From Phycisphaerae bacterium (GTDB lineage Bacteria > Planctomycetota > Phycisphaerae > UBA1845 > UTPLA1): 64,000 nt of DNA. This document shows positions 19,419 to 30,339 of the stretch, one piece after another. The first letter of the stretch is position 1; each line of letters starts with the position of its first letter. The notes beneath the pieces were generated by a model, which was given only the letters and a program-made list of their open reading frames with translations, had not been told where the DNA came from and did not search any database. The translations under genes were made by a program, and so were the position numbers. Location: positions 186,001 to 250,000 of the forward strand of contig DATEMU010000014.1 of assembly GCA_035275405.1 (NCBI GenBank), given 5' to 3'.

Positions 19419-20882
19419 TCAGAAGCTGATCGTGGTCTGGACGTAGAACCGATCGCTGTCGGGGGAGTCGCCGGTGTTGCGGACGAAATTGCCGGGCATG
19501 AAGTGGCCGTAGCCGATCTCGAAGACGCAGTGATCGGTGATTCGCTGCTCGACGAAGAGGTCAATCTCCTGGCCCACGAAATCGCCGCTCTGGCCGGTCG
19601 GGTCAACACGATCGGCGCGGCTCCACGAGTCATTTTCGCTGGCCAGCCAGACCGCGCGGTAAATGGCGTTCAGATGAGTCTTCGGTGTCGGATGCGCGCT
19701 GATACCGATTGACGGCTGGATCATGTTGGACCAGATGAAATAGTCGAGGATTCCGTACATCCGGTTTGACGAGCCAAAGAGCCGGTTGAACGTCTCGTTC
19801 ACGCTGTCGTTGGGATTGTGATCACCTTCGGCGTAGTTCAGCCACGTCGCCACGCGCGGCTTCCACGCGTGTTCAAACGTGTAGCCCACTTCGGCGTGTG
19901 TCGCGAAGGCGCGATGCGTGAGACCGTCAGTCTTGCCGCACTGAAACGCGGCGTCCAGGTCGTAGTCGAAGCCCGACCGGCCAATGTCGCCGTAGGCGTG
20001 GAGGCCGAAGGTGTGCAGCTCGGTGTCCGCCGCATCCCAGCCCTTGTTATCCTGGTCGAGGATGAAGTAGTACGGCTCGAAAAGCGCCAAAGGAGCCCAT
20101 CCGCGCCAGGCGCCGACGATCCCATAGAACCACTGCTCCTCGTTGGCCCGATCGGGCTGTAGCTGGCGAATCGCGACGGGCTGGGCGGCGAAGGCTTCCA
20201 GCTCCCATTTGGAGTCGCGATCGCCGGCGCGGAGGCGGAAGCCGTCGAAGGCGTTGGTGGTGTTGCGAAATCCGTTGCGGCTCTTCAGGCGTCGGTCGAC
20301 ATAATCGACGGCGATCCGGCCGACCTGAAAGCTCAGGGGCTCGCGCGGCCCGAGGGCGTCGGCGAAGTACAGCTCCGCAAAGGCCTGAAGGAAGTCGTTC
20401 TCATCGACGTTGCTGGTCGTGCCGGGCATTTCGTTGTTGAATTCGCGGGAATCCTGAAACTCCACGCCCAGACGCAGGGGATCGAGGATGTCCTGCACGC
20501 CGAGGTACGCGCGGGAGCGGAGCAGGAAGGGCTGGTCGCGCTCCAGGTCGGCCTGGTAGTTGTCGTCGAAGTACTCATAACGCGTCCGCTGTTCGATCCC
20601 CATGAGGAGCCATTTCGGGGCGGGCTCTCCCCAATCGCTGAGCGGGCGGGCGTAGGAAACAGGTTCGGGACTGCGACCGGTGGAAATTGCCCGGGATGCG
20701 CGATACCCCGACGGCTCTTGTGAATCGGCCGGCTGCGAGGTTGGCTCGGCGGCCGCCTGCGTCGTGGGCAATCCGGCGTCGCCTTCGGTGACCGGCTGGG
20801 CCTGTGCGCGGAACGACGAGAGCAGAATGAAGAGGCAAGTCGCGAGAAGGGCCGGCTGGGAAGCTGAAGCCAAAGAGTTCAC
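19419..20882 (-). CDS. Alginate-export-like outer membrane beta-barrel protein
   Basis: 487 residues with an N-terminal signal peptide, a Gln/Pro/Thr-rich linker, and then a barrel-type sequence beginning WLLMGIEQRTRYEYFDDNY with strands such as LRLGVEFQDSREF, FQVGRIAVDYVDRRL and WELEAFAAQP. It ends with FYVQTTISF, an aromatic C-terminal strand as in outer membrane proteins. This pattern matches the Alginate_exp family, which forms anionic-polysaccharide or small-molecule porins. No alginate genes are nearby, so the substrate is open. Acts in the outer membrane. Confidence 0.8.
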   Translation of the reverse strand: MNSLASASQPALLATCLFILLSSFRAQAQPVTEGDAGLPTTQAAAEPTSQPADSQEPSGYRASRAISTGRSPEPVSYARPLSDWGEPAPKWLLMGIEQRTRYEYFDDNYQADLERDQPFLLRSRAYLGVQDILDPLRLGVEFQDSREFNNEMPGTTSNVDENDFLQAFAELYFADALGPREPLSFQVGRIAVDYVDRRLKSRNGFRNTTNAFDGFRLRAGDRDSKWELEAFAAQPVAIRQLQPDRANEEQWFYGIVGAWRGWAPLALFEPYYFILDQDNKGWDAADTELHTFGLHAYGDIGRSGFDYDLDAAFQCGKTDGLTHRAFATHAEVGYTFEHAWKPRVATWLNYAEGDHNPNDSVNETFNRLFGSSNRMYGILDYFIWSNMIQPSIGISAHPTPKTHLNAIYRAVWLASENDSWSRADRVDPTGQSGDFVGQEIDLFVEQRITDHCVFEIGYGHFMPGNFVRNTGDSPDSDRFYVQTTISF

Positions 20883-21053
20883 CCGCGGCGAAAGTCCACG
20901 CGCACTTCCCCCTCTCTATCCATCGGCAAGTTATGCCGAGGGCGCCGCGGATTCTTATCGCGGGACCACCGGACCCCCATTGAACGAATCGGTTCCGTCG
21001 ATAAGATGCAGGGGAACTGGGCTCTGCAACCTGGTATACGAGGAGTCAAATTC

Positions 21054-21212
21054 ATGTCACCCGGCGACCAATTCATTGACACGATGATCGGCGTGATCGG
21101 CGATCTTTTGACCGGCTTCCTGTCCGGCATCATCGGGATTTTTCTGGACGGCCTGCTCCAGCCGGTCGTCGATCAGATCGCGACGGCCTTCGGGTTCGGC
21201 GGCATGGCGTAG
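21054..21212 (+). CDS. 52-residue hydrophobic glycine-rich peptide
   Basis: The ATG at 21054 is preceded by GAGGAG at the right distance. The peptide is hydrophobic throughout, with repeated GxxxG-like spacing (GVIGDLLTGFLSGIIGIF) and only a few Asp residues and no Lys or Arg. It would insert in a membrane or self-assemble. Free-standing, with no partner gene. The small size and composition resemble membrane-active peptides, but I cannot assign a family. Confidence 0.6.
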   Translation: MSPGDQFIDTMIGVIGDLLTGFLSGIIGIFLDGLLQPVVDQIATAFGFGGMA

Positions 21213-21472
21213 CGGTCCCGGTCGTCGGCGGGCCGGCCCCGGCAGAACGGCGGATCGTTGCCACGCTCAACATCCGCAAGTCAAGCGATCGGGCTTTGCA
21301 TTCTCGCTCAATTTCGCCCTACCCCCCGGAGGGAGGCAGGAAGGGAAGGGACGGCCTCGCACGTCGCTCAATCTCTTTGAACCAAGAAGGGCCGGACGGC
21401 GGGAGACTCGCCCTCCCGGGCTTCGGGATCGATTAGAATTGGGGTCGGGTTTCCAGATTGAGGAGTGACGCC

Positions 21473-22180
21473 ATGAGCGTAAACGGCATTGCCATCATCG
21501 TGATTTTCGCCGTGCTGGGTACCGCGGCGTTCGCGCTGTCGAATCCGGCCGCGCCGCCGGCAGCGTCCCCCAAGGCGGAATGGAACTTTGACAAGGACGA
21601 AGTAGGTAAGCGCGCCGCGGATTGGCGTGTGCGGGAGACGAACGGAACGGGTAAGACCGGAACTTGGACGGTGGCCACGGACGATTCGGCCCCGAGCAGC
21701 CCCAATGTTTTGAAGTTGGAAACCCAGGCTGACGACCGGACTTACAATCTGCTCATTGCCGAGAAGATTTCCTTCAAGGATCTTGACCTGCGCGTGCGGA
21801 TCAAGGCCAATTCGGGCAAGAAGGACCAGGGCGGCGGACTGATTTGGCGCTGCAAGGACGAGAACAATTATTACATCTGCCGCATCAATCCGTTGGAGGG
21901 CAACTTCCGCGTTTACAAGGTCGAGAAGGGCAAGCGGACTCAGCTCGAGAGCGTGAAGCTGGAGACGAAGACCGGCCAATGGTACGAGGTTCGGGCGGTG
22001 ATGGTGGGTGATACGATCGAGTGCTACGTGGACGGGAAGAAGTATCTGGAGGCGATCGACGACACGTTCAACGGAACGGGCAAGATCGGTCTGTGGACAA
22101 AGGCCGACGCGTCGTCGTCGTTTGACGATGTGGTTGTGCATGAGCCCACCTCCGCTCTGCAATTGAAAAAGGGCTGCTAA
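21473..22180 (+). CDS. Secreted LamG / DUF1080-like carbohydrate-binding-fold protein
   Basis: 235 residues from the ATG at 21473 after GAGGAG. The N-terminal signal anchor is IAIIVIFAVLGTAAFALS. The remaining chain resembles a concanavalin-type jelly roll of the LamG/DUF1080 class: FKDLDLRVRIKANSG, GGGLIWRCKDENNYYICRI, WYEVRAVMVGDTIECYVDGKKYLEA and GKIGLWTKADASSSFDDVVV. This fold is common in exported glycan-binding or glycosidase proteins. No catalytic residues are evident. Confidence 0.75.
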   Translation: MSVNGIAIIVIFAVLGTAAFALSNPAAPPAASPKAEWNFDKDEVGKRAADWRVRETNGTGKTGTWTVATDDSAPSSPNVLKLETQADDRTYNLLIAEKISFKDLDLRVRIKANSGKKDQGGGLIWRCKDENNYYICRINPLEGNFRVYKVEKGKRTQLESVKLETKTGQWYEVRAVMVGDTIECYVDGKKYLEAIDDTFNGTGKIGLWTKADASSSFDDVVVHEPTSALQLKKGC

Positions 22181-22204
22181 TGCCGGTGGGGAGGGAGACG
22201 CGCG

Positions 22205-23563
22205 ATGGGACGCAATCCAGTCATCGCGAACACACCGGAGCCAGTGGCTGCTTCCAGCGAGACGACGACGAAACATCCAACCTTCGGCCAGGCGCTGCGC
22301 TTCTGGTTGAAGCTCGGGTTCATCAGCTTCGGCGGTCCGACCGGCCAGATCGCCATCATGCACACTGAGCTGGTGGATCGAAAGCGCTGGATCAGTGAGA
22401 CGCGCTTCCTGCACGCCTTGAACTACTGCATGTTGCTCCCCGGCCCGGAGGCGCAGCAACTGGCCATCTACATCGGTTGGCTGCTGCACCGCACGGCGGG
22501 CGGCATCGTGGCCGGCGCGTTGTTCGTACTGCCCTCCGCCTTATTGCTCTGGGCCCTGAGCTATGCCTATGTGGCGTTCGGCGATGTTCCCTGGATTGCG
22601 GCCGTGTTTCTGGGGCTAAAGCCTGCCGTCATCGCCATTGTCGCATCGGCAGTGCTGCGAATCGGGCGTCGGGCGCTGAAAAACGCCGTCATGTGGTCGA
22701 TCGCCGCGGCAGCATTCGTCGCGATCTTTTTCCTCGATGCGCCGTTTCCGCTCATCATTCTCTCCGCGGGCGTCATCGGTCTGATTGGTCAGCGACTGGC
22801 GCCGCGCTGGTTCAATGTCGTGCAGCACCACGGCGGCGCATCCGGGCAGGCCGTAATCGACGATCTGCACTCGTCGCCGGACCATGCCCGACCGACGATG
22901 GGGCGCGGACTTCGCGTTCTGGCGGTCTGTCTTGTGCTTTGGTGGGCGCCGATTCTGGCTGTTGCGTACGCCTGGGGAACGCGCCACACCCTCTGTCAGG
23001 AGGGGCTGTTCTTCAGCAAGGCGGCGATGGTGACTTTTGGCGGGGCTTATGCCGTTCTGCCGTACGTCGCACAGCAGGCCGTCGAGCGCTACGGTTGGCT
23101 CGCGCCCGGACAGATGCTCGATGGACTTGGGCTGGCGGAGAGTACGCCCGGACCGCTCATTATGGTCGTGCAGTTTGTCGGCTTCGTCGGCGCGTGGCGC
23201 CATCCGGGCGATCTGCCGCCGCTCGTGGCGGCCACGTTGGGCGCCGCGATCACTACGTGGGCCACGTTTCTACCCTGCTTTTTGTGGATATTCCTCGGGG
23301 CGCCGTACATTGAACGGCTGCGCGGCAATCGGCATCTGACTGCGGCGCTGTCGGCGATCACCGCCGCGGTCGTCGGAGTGGTGCTCAATCTGGCAGTTTG
23401 GTTCGCCCATCATGTCATCATTCCCACGGCTGAGGGCATTGACTGGTTTGCATTGGCGGTGGCGGTGGCGGCGTTCGTTGGTATGGCCCGATGGAAATGG
23501 GACATCATGGTGGTGGTAGCAGGAGGCGCGGCTCTGGGGATTGTGCGGATGCTGGCAACTTGA
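22205..23563 (+). CDS. chrA: ChrA chromate ion transporter
   Basis: 452 residues, the length of the two-domain ChrA (CHR) family. It has the signature FWLKLGFISFGGPTGQIAIMH near residue 30 and LPGPEAQQLAIYIGW near 80. The second half repeats this as FFSKAAMVTFGGAYAVLPYV and LAESTPGPLIMVVQFVGF. About ten hydrophobic segments are visible. The family exports chromate using the membrane potential. It stands alone with no ChrB regulator, so the substrate is family-level only. GGGAGACG lies just upstream. Confidence 0.93.
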   Translation: MGRNPVIANTPEPVAASSETTTKHPTFGQALRFWLKLGFISFGGPTGQIAIMHTELVDRKRWISETRFLHALNYCMLLPGPEAQQLAIYIGWLLHRTAGGIVAGALFVLPSALLLWALSYAYVAFGDVPWIAAVFLGLKPAVIAIVASAVLRIGRRALKNAVMWSIAAAAFVAIFFLDAPFPLIILSAGVIGLIGQRLAPRWFNVVQHHGGASGQAVIDDLHSSPDHARPTMGRGLRVLAVCLVLWWAPILAVAYAWGTRHTLCQEGLFFSKAAMVTFGGAYAVLPYVAQQAVERYGWLAPGQMLDGLGLAESTPGPLIMVVQFVGFVGAWRHPGDLPPLVAATLGAAITTWATFLPCFLWIFLGAPYIERLRGNRHLTAALSAITAAVVGVVLNLAVWFAHHVIIPTAEGIDWFALAVAVAAFVGMARWKWDIMVVVAGGAALGIVRMLAT

Positions 23564-23655
23564 TGGTGCGCGCGCAGGTGATACTCGACTCGGGTATTTC
23601 TAAGTGTTAGGATCGGTTAACTAAGCCGCGATTCCAACTTCGCGAGGTCTCCCCC

Positions 23656-24444
23656 ATGGCCGATGAAACTCCGCTCTATCGCCATCCCGCCGACGAGACC
23701 GCGCGGTTGTCGCGGATCATGACCGAAATTTCGGAAGGGTTCGCGACGATGAGCCGGGTGGGTCAGGCGATTGGGGTGTTCGGTTCGGCGCGGTGCACCT
23801 CGTCGGCCCCGCACTATCGCACGGCAGAGGCGCTGGGGGCGAAGCTCGTCGAGAAGGGGTTTGCCGTGGTGACGGGCGGAGGGCCGGGGGTGATGGAGGC
23901 GGCGAACAAGGGGGCGTATGAGGCGGGCGGTGTGTCGGTGGGGCTCAATATCACGCTGCCGCACGAGCAGGAGGCCAACGCGTATCAGAATATCAGCATG
24001 GAGTTTCATTATTTCTTCGTGCGCAAGCTGATGTTGTTGAAATACTGCCTGGGGCTGGTGTGCTTTCCGGGCGGGTTCGGGACGATGGACGAGTACTTCG
24101 AGTCCATGACGCTGATTCAGACGGGCAAGTGTCCGAAGTTCCCCGTGGTGCTCTTCGACTCGAAATTCTGGGGGCCGTTCGACGGATTCATGCGCCAGAC
24201 GATGCTCCGCGATTACGCTGCCATCTCCGAGTCTGACCTGGGCTTGTTCAAGATTACAGACGACGTGGAGGAGGCGGCGAGCTATCTACGGCGGCAGGTC
24301 GATCTGCTATTGCCAACGCTGCGGCATCCGTCGGTCGAGGAGGAGGTGATGATCCCGAAGGAGGAGCAGATTTCGGGCGAGGGTACCTACGAAGGGAAGC
24401 CTCCACGCAAGCGACCAAAGGAGGCCGGGCCGATTAGTGGATGA
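23656..24444 (+). CDS. LOG-family nucleoside 5'-monophosphate phosphoribohydrolase
   Basis: 262 residues. Rossmann-type LOG family (TIGR00730) features: GVFGSARC near residue 37, VVTGGGPGVMEAANKGAYEAGG near 72, and the signature CFPGGFGTMDEYFE near 138. These proteins cleave the N-glycosidic bond of nucleoside monophosphates, as in cytokinin activation or purine turnover. The C-terminus is Lys/Pro-rich and extends beyond the usual family end. Its 3' end overlaps the convergent pseudouridine synthase gene by 11 bases. Confidence 0.9.
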   Translation: MADETPLYRHPADETARLSRIMTEISEGFATMSRVGQAIGVFGSARCTSSAPHYRTAEALGAKLVEKGFAVVTGGGPGVMEAANKGAYEAGGVSVGLNITLPHEQEANAYQNISMEFHYFFVRKLMLLKYCLGLVCFPGGFGTMDEYFESMTLIQTGKCPKFPVVLFDSKFWGPFDGFMRQTMLRDYAAISESDLGLFKITDDVEEAASYLRRQVDLLLPTLRHPSVEEEVMIPKEEQISGEGTYEGKPPRKRPKEAGPISG

Positions 24445-25312
24445 TCCGCCGACCGGGCTTTTTCGCAGCGCGCCATTCGCCCTGCCGTGCTCCGGGTGCG
24501 GCGCCGGGCGGCTTTCGTCGTTCGGGCTTTCGACGGCTTCGGGCTGTTGAAGAGGATCGCCTCGGCGGTGCCGACACACTGGGCTCGGCGGGCTGATCCG
24601 CCAGCGAGTGCAGGTATTTGACTTCCGCGGGGGTGAGCGGTCGAAACGCCCCGAGGGGCAGCTTGGCGATGGAGAGCTTGCCCATGCGAATTCGCATCAG
24701 CCGCCGGACGTTGTGACCGAAGCGGGCGAGCATCCGCCGGACCTCGCGATTGCGGCTTTCGCGGAGGGTGATTTCCAGGATCGTCTTGTCCCGATCGCGA
24801 TGGATGATCGTGATTTCGGCAGGGGCGGTCTTTCCCTCGGACAACCACACGCCCTGGCGAAGTTTTTCAAGCGTCTCGGTCTTGGGTGTGCCCGCGACCT
24901 CCGCACGGTAGGTCTTGGGCGTGGCGAATCGAGGGTGGGTCAGCTTTTGGGCCAGCGAGCCGTCGTTGGTCATGATCAGCAGACCGGTCGAGTCGGCTTC
25001 GAGGCGGCCGATAGGGAAGACGCGCTCGCGGACGCCGGTGAGGAGGTCCTCGACCAGGCGCCGGCCGGAGGGATCGTTGTGCGTGCAGAGGACGTTGCGG
25101 GGTTTGTTGAGCAAAAAATAGACGTGTCGCTCCGGGCGGATGGGTTTTCCGTCCACGGTTATTTTGTCCGTTGCCGGATCGACGAGGACCGGCAATTCGC
25201 GCTTGTACTGGCCGTTCACCGCGACGCGACCGTCGAGCACGAGCGTTTCGCAGGCGCGGCGCGAGCCGTAGCCGGCGGCGGCGAGGATCTTCTGGATGCG
25301 TTCCGTGGCCAT
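24434..25312 (-). CDS. RluB/RsuA-family rRNA pseudouridine synthase
   Basis: 292 residues from the ATG at 25312. An S4 RNA-binding domain opens the protein (RIQKILAAAGYGSRRACETLVLDGRVAVNG). The catalytic block is YFLLNKPRNVLCTHNDP then PIGRLEADSTGLLIMTNDG. The family nucleophile is the Asp of GRLD; here the residue is Glu (codon GAA), which is unusual. The rest is normal, with RNREVRRMLARFGHNVRRLMRIRMG. A basic, disordered tail ends the chain. Role: modifies uridine in 23S or 16S rRNA, if active. Confidence 0.88.
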   Translation of the reverse strand: MATERIQKILAAAGYGSRRACETLVLDGRVAVNGQYKRELPVLVDPATDKITVDGKPIRPERHVYFLLNKPRNVLCTHNDPSGRRLVEDLLTGVRERVFPIGRLEADSTGLLIMTNDGSLAQKLTHPRFATPKTYRAEVAGTPKTETLEKLRQGVWLSEGKTAPAEITIIHRDRDKTILEITLRESRNREVRRMLARFGHNVRRLMRIRMGKLSIAKLPLGAFRPLTPAEVKYLHSLADQPAEPSVSAPPRRSSSTARSRRKPERRKPPGAAPGARQGEWRAAKKPGRRIIH

Positions 25313-25366
25313 GGGCCTCCATCCTAACACGATTGGGCGGTTGCGTGTGGACTGCCGCGCAAATGT

Positions 25367-25789
25367 TTATTCGCCGAGGAATTGGACGACGATTTCCCGC
25401 GTGCGCGGGCGCGTGTCAAAGTCGAGCAGTACGATCTGCTGCCATTGTCCCAGTGTCGGCCGGCCGTCGACGATCGGGACGGTCAGGCTTGGGCCCAGGA
25501 GCGACGCGCGGACGTGGGCGTGACCGTTGTCGTCGTGCCAGGTCGCTTCGTGTTCGTAGCGGCCGTCTTCGGGTGCGAGTTTTTCGAAGCAGGCCTTGAG
25601 GTCGTGATTGACGAGGCCGGGCTCGTACTCGGTCGTCGTCAGACCGGCGGTGGAGCCGATGACAAAGAGCGTGGCGGTGCCGTTCTTGATCTCGGCGCGC
25701 TGGAGGAGGGCGGCGAAATCCGGCGTGATGTCGAGCACCTGATTGTCGCCGCGAGTCTGGACCTCCAGGCGGTGGGTTTCGACGGTCAT
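25367..25789 (-). CDS. YjbQ / UPF0047 family protein
   Basis: 140 residues, the standard length. Conserved blocks: GNGTATLFVIGSTAGLTTTEYEPG and HEATWHDDNGHAHVRASLLGPSLTVPI, with GTWQQIVLLDFD-like QWQQIVLLDFDTRPRTREI at the end. Family members form small trimeric folds with weak thiamine phosphate synthase activity in some cases. A free-standing gene; the cellular role is not settled. Confidence 0.93.
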   Translation of the reverse strand: MTVETHRLEVQTRGDNQVLDITPDFAALLQRAEIKNGTATLFVIGSTAGLTTTEYEPGLVNHDLKACFEKLAPEDGRYEHEATWHDDNGHAHVRASLLGPSLTVPIVDGRPTLGQWQQIVLLDFDTRPRTREIVVQFLGE

Positions 25790-25971
25790 AGCGGAGATTG
25801 TAAGTGGTTCCTGGGAATGCGGGTGGTGATGGCAAGGTGCTCTCGACCTGTTTACCTGTGCCGTCCCTCAGGGAATCGCTGCTCTTTACGGGGGGTGATA
25901 CGACTCGCGAACGGGTGAAAGCCCGCTGAGTTGACACCCCTGCCGATCACGCCTATCCTGACGAAGAAGAT

Positions 25972-27591
<1,620 letters not shown>

Positions 27592-27620
<29 letters not shown>

Positions 27621-27840
27621 GATCGTTCCCGTCCGGCTCCGTCGCCTGCTGCCCTGACCGTTTTCGACGTTCGCGGTGAAGCTCCACGGCCCGCGCCGCG
27701 ATGATACTCACCAGCCACCGCCTTGCGGCGGCACCGTCGCGAATTCGTATACCGTCCGCTTCCATTGTAGACAGGCGCTCTGGCGGATTCTCGTCATTAT
27801 CGACGGCAAAAGGGGAAGCGAATGGACGGACCAGGCGCAC
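27592..27840 (-). CDS. Small protein overlapping the recombinase start
   Basis: 82 residues from a GTG at 27840 with a G-rich RBS (GGGGGG) 7 bases before it; an ATG at 27765 would give 57 residues. The C-terminal half is basic (RAVELHRERRKRSGQQ). It ends 29 bases inside the recombinase gene, so the two are likely coupled. No family recognised. Possibly an accessory to excision, by position only. Confidence 0.45.
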
Positions 27841-27865
27841 GAGCAGACCCCCCAGGCAATGCTGC

Positions 27866-28153
27866 CTAATCCCTTTCCAACTCCCGCGGCTCCGGCTCGC
27901 GCCCGGCGCGGTCGTTTTCGACCTGCTTCATCCGCTCTTCCAGGATGGACGGCTGTTCGTCCGGGTCGCGGACCTCTCCTTGCTTGTCCTGCATGACCTC
28001 ACCAGGCGTCTTGGTACCTGCCATGCCATATACTGTCGGCTGGGCTACGTTCGATTCGGTGTACAACGCGGCGCGAAGCTCCGCGACGCCCTGCCTAAGC
28101 ATGGCAGAGGTATGGCCGGCGCCGTACTTGGGACTTTCCTCTTGCTTTGCCAT
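27866..28153 (-). CDS. Hypothetical acidic/polar small protein
   Basis: 95 residues from the ATG at 28153, chosen because GGGAGG lies 7 bases upstream. Sequence begins MAKQEESPKYGAGHTSAM and is polar throughout, ending in a charged helix (EERMKQVENDRAGREPE). No family recognised. It lies in the same strand run as the coupling-protein cluster. Confidence 0.5.
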   Translation of the reverse strand: MAKQEESPKYGAGHTSAMLRQGVAELRAALYTESNVAQPTVYGMAGTKTPGEVMQDKQGEVRDPDEQPSILEERMKQVENDRAGREPEPRELERD

Positions 28154-28179
28154 TACACAACCTCCCTTTACCAAAAACC

Positions 28180-28806
28180 TCAATCGCCGCGCAAATCGCG
28201 GAACCGATCCACAACGTGGCGCTGTTCCATGTAGGCGTCGTTCATGTCGCGAACGCGCTGTCGCTCTTGGTTAGCTGTCAGATTCGTGGAAATCAGCAGC
28301 CCGGCGCTGGCCAACATCAGGTATCCGCCGAGCGGCGGGCTGGCGGCGAGCAACGCGCCGCCTAACGCGAAGGTGAGCAACGGTTCCACGGCGCACTTCA
28401 CCTTGATCTCCGATGTGCGGCGCATGAACTTCATCAGAGCCGGCGTCCCCGTGTACCGAGAATGAGGCTGCGGACCTCCGCGCCGTATGCGCCGGAAGAC
28501 TTCAATCCGCACCGCAAGACATGCGAGGATGTACAGTCCGAGAAAGACCAGCATCGGCTCCGGGTCATGGACCGGCTCACAGAAGGCCGGCCAGAAGAAC
28601 ATCAAGAGCAGCGCGGCCGCCGCCTGCAACTCAAGGTAGCGATCGCCGAACGTCTCCGACCGATGGAGAAACACCTCGACCGAAACGGCGAACGTCCTTG
28701 CCAGGAATACGAAAATGCTGACGAAGTTTCGGAACCCGGTTCTCGGGTCCGGTTTTGGTTGCTCCTGGTTCATCGCAAAACTCCGTGGCGGGGCGTTGCC
28801 CCACAT
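28180..28806 (-). CDS. Membrane protein of the transfer cluster
   Basis: 208 residues with several hydrophobic segments: FVSIFVFLARTFAVSV, a broad stretch LQAAAALLLMFFW, MLVFLGLYILACLAV, and LLTFALGGALLAAS plus YLMLASAGLLIS. It ends in a charged helix. The initiation codon is uncertain, as MNQEQPKPDP (12 residues in) is a good alternative. It stands 30 bases after the coupling protein, so it may help anchor or activate it; this is inference. Confidence 0.65.
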   Translation of the reverse strand: MWGNAPPRSFAMNQEQPKPDPRTGFRNFVSIFVFLARTFAVSVEVFLHRSETFGDRYLELQAAAALLLMFFWPAFCEPVHDPEPMLVFLGLYILACLAVRIEVFRRIRRGGPQPHSRYTGTPALMKFMRRTSEIKVKCAVEPLLTFALGGALLAASPPLGGYLMLASAGLLISTNLTANQERQRVRDMNDAYMEQRHVVDRFRDLRGD

Positions 28807-28836
28807 CAGTTCCCGATCCAGTTGTCGAAGAGAAAC

Positions 28837-30339
28837 TCACGCCTTCTGCCTGAATGTCGTCTTGAGCCAGCTTCGGTCGCTGGCCGCGAACGTCCGCCCG
28901 TTTTGGAATACGATCCCATCCACGATCCAGCCATTGGCCGGCCCGCCAGCGCGGAGCCGCGTGAACTCGCGCGGCTGGACCTCGAACTCAATCGTCTCTG
29001 AAAACCCTGCGGTCGTGGTTCCGGAGCGGCCGAACCAGTCAAGTCCAATCGCCGATAGCTGGTCGTCGGCGTCGGACGAACTATTCCCGTTCATCATGAA
29101 CTGGCGTGACCGCCCGATCAGCGACGATGCCCAGTTATTCGTTACCGGATCGCCGTTGACATGGAAAACTCTTGTGTTGAGGTTGGCGAGCAGCGAATCC
29201 GTCTCCGCCCGCGCTTTCTCGTTTCCGCCCAGGGCGGCGATGAAGTTACTGTAATTCTGTGAGAGTAGCACCGTCGCCACGCGCGCGGCGCGACACGTGG
29301 TCTGAAACTGCATGTCGTACGACGTAACAAACGTCTGCGCTTCGTCTGCCCACAGGAAAACCGGGCGCGGACTCACGGCGACATTGCGCCGCTCGATACT
29401 TCGCTCGAACGAGTACTTGAATAAGACCTGCGCGAACTGTCCCACCTCGCCAAATTCTTTTACGGGCAGGTCCAGGAGGATTATCCGTCCGCGTTCCACA
29501 TCTTCAGGCGTCACCGACGTATCGGTGCAAAAGAGCTCTCGCAATAGGCCGCGCACGAGCAGGTCGGCCCAGCCCATGAAGGTCGCCTGAATCACGCTGC
29601 GCGTCCGTTCCGCCAAATTCGGCCATTCAATCAGGTAGTAATCGGCGACAACGCCGAAGTCGTGTTCCTGACGTGGTGTCTTGTCGCGCTTGTCGGCTGC
29701 TACAAGGCATCGGAAGCAATACGACTTTTCCTGCCAATCTTTTTCCCGTATCTCCGCTCGCGTGAGCGGCGCGGAGAGCATGACGTTCACCAGGTCCGGC
29801 ACCGAGATCGTCCCGGTCGCAAGCGAAACGAGATCGACGGCATTCCTCATGCCCTTGAGTGCCCCTTGCTTCCAGAAGGTGCCATCTTCCCGTCCGCCGC
29901 CGCTCGTGGCGCTGCGTTCCTTGATCTCCATGACTTGCGAAAAGAGGTTACACAGGTTTTCCGTGAGGCCTGCCCCTTCGCCTTTGCGATTTAGCTCGTG
30001 GTCGAGAAAGTTGAAGCGTTTCCCGGCATCGGGGCCTACGACTACGAGGTCGCCAGAACGATTCGTTTCGCGGCAATAGGACTCCCACAACGCTCGTTCG
30101 TCCGCTTTGGCAGTCAGGACAAGCCCGCCGAACCCGGCGCTAAGCATTGACGTTGCAATCATGCGCCCGCTGCCGCTCGTCTTTCCCGAGCCGGTGGCGC
30201 CGAGAATGAGCGTACCTTCGACGGCGTCGCGGATCGTCCACACATCGTCGCTCGACCAGCGGAGCAGTTCGTCAGACAATTCCCACCGCAACGGCCGGGC
30301 GCGCGGGGGCGACTTTCGTTTTAACAATCGGCCGAACAT
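28837..30339 (-). CDS. Type IV coupling protein (TraD/VirD4-like ATPase)
   Basis: 500 residues. Walker A GATGSGKT at residues 47-54 and Walker B FLWADEAQTF near 325, followed by QTTCRAARVATVLLSQNYSNF, the pattern of VirD4/TraD/TrwB conjugal pumps. It lacks an N-terminal transmembrane domain; the preceding gene encodes a short membrane protein and may supply it. The protein would couple the relaxase-DNA complex to a secretion channel. The relaxase lies 9 kb away on the same strand. Confidence 0.88.
   Translation of the reverse strand: MFGRLLKRKSPPRARPLRWELSDELLRWSSDDVWTIRDAVEGTLILGATGSGKTSGSGRMIATSMLSAGFGGLVLTAKADERALWESYCRETNRSGDLVVVGPDAGKRFNFLDHELNRKGEGAGLTENLCNLFSQVMEIKERSATSGGGREDGTFWKQGALKGMRNAVDLVSLATGTISVPDLVNVMLSAPLTRAEIREKDWQEKSYCFRCLVAADKRDKTPRQEHDFGVVADYYLIEWPNLAERTRSVIQATFMGWADLLVRGLLRELFCTDTSVTPEDVERGRIILLDLPVKEFGEVGQFAQVLFKYSFERSIERRNVAVSPRPVFLWADEAQTFVTSYDMQFQTTCRAARVATVLLSQNYSNFIAALGGNEKARAETDSLLANLNTRVFHVNGDPVTNNWASSLIGRSRQFMMNGNSSSDADDQLSAIGLDWFGRSGTTTAGFSETIEFEVQPREFTRLRAGGPANGWIVDGIVFQNGRTFAASDRSWLKTTFRQKA

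Noticed and set aside
21368..22489. 373-residue - strand frame
   Set aside because: Antisense of the LamG-like and ChrA genes; no family features.
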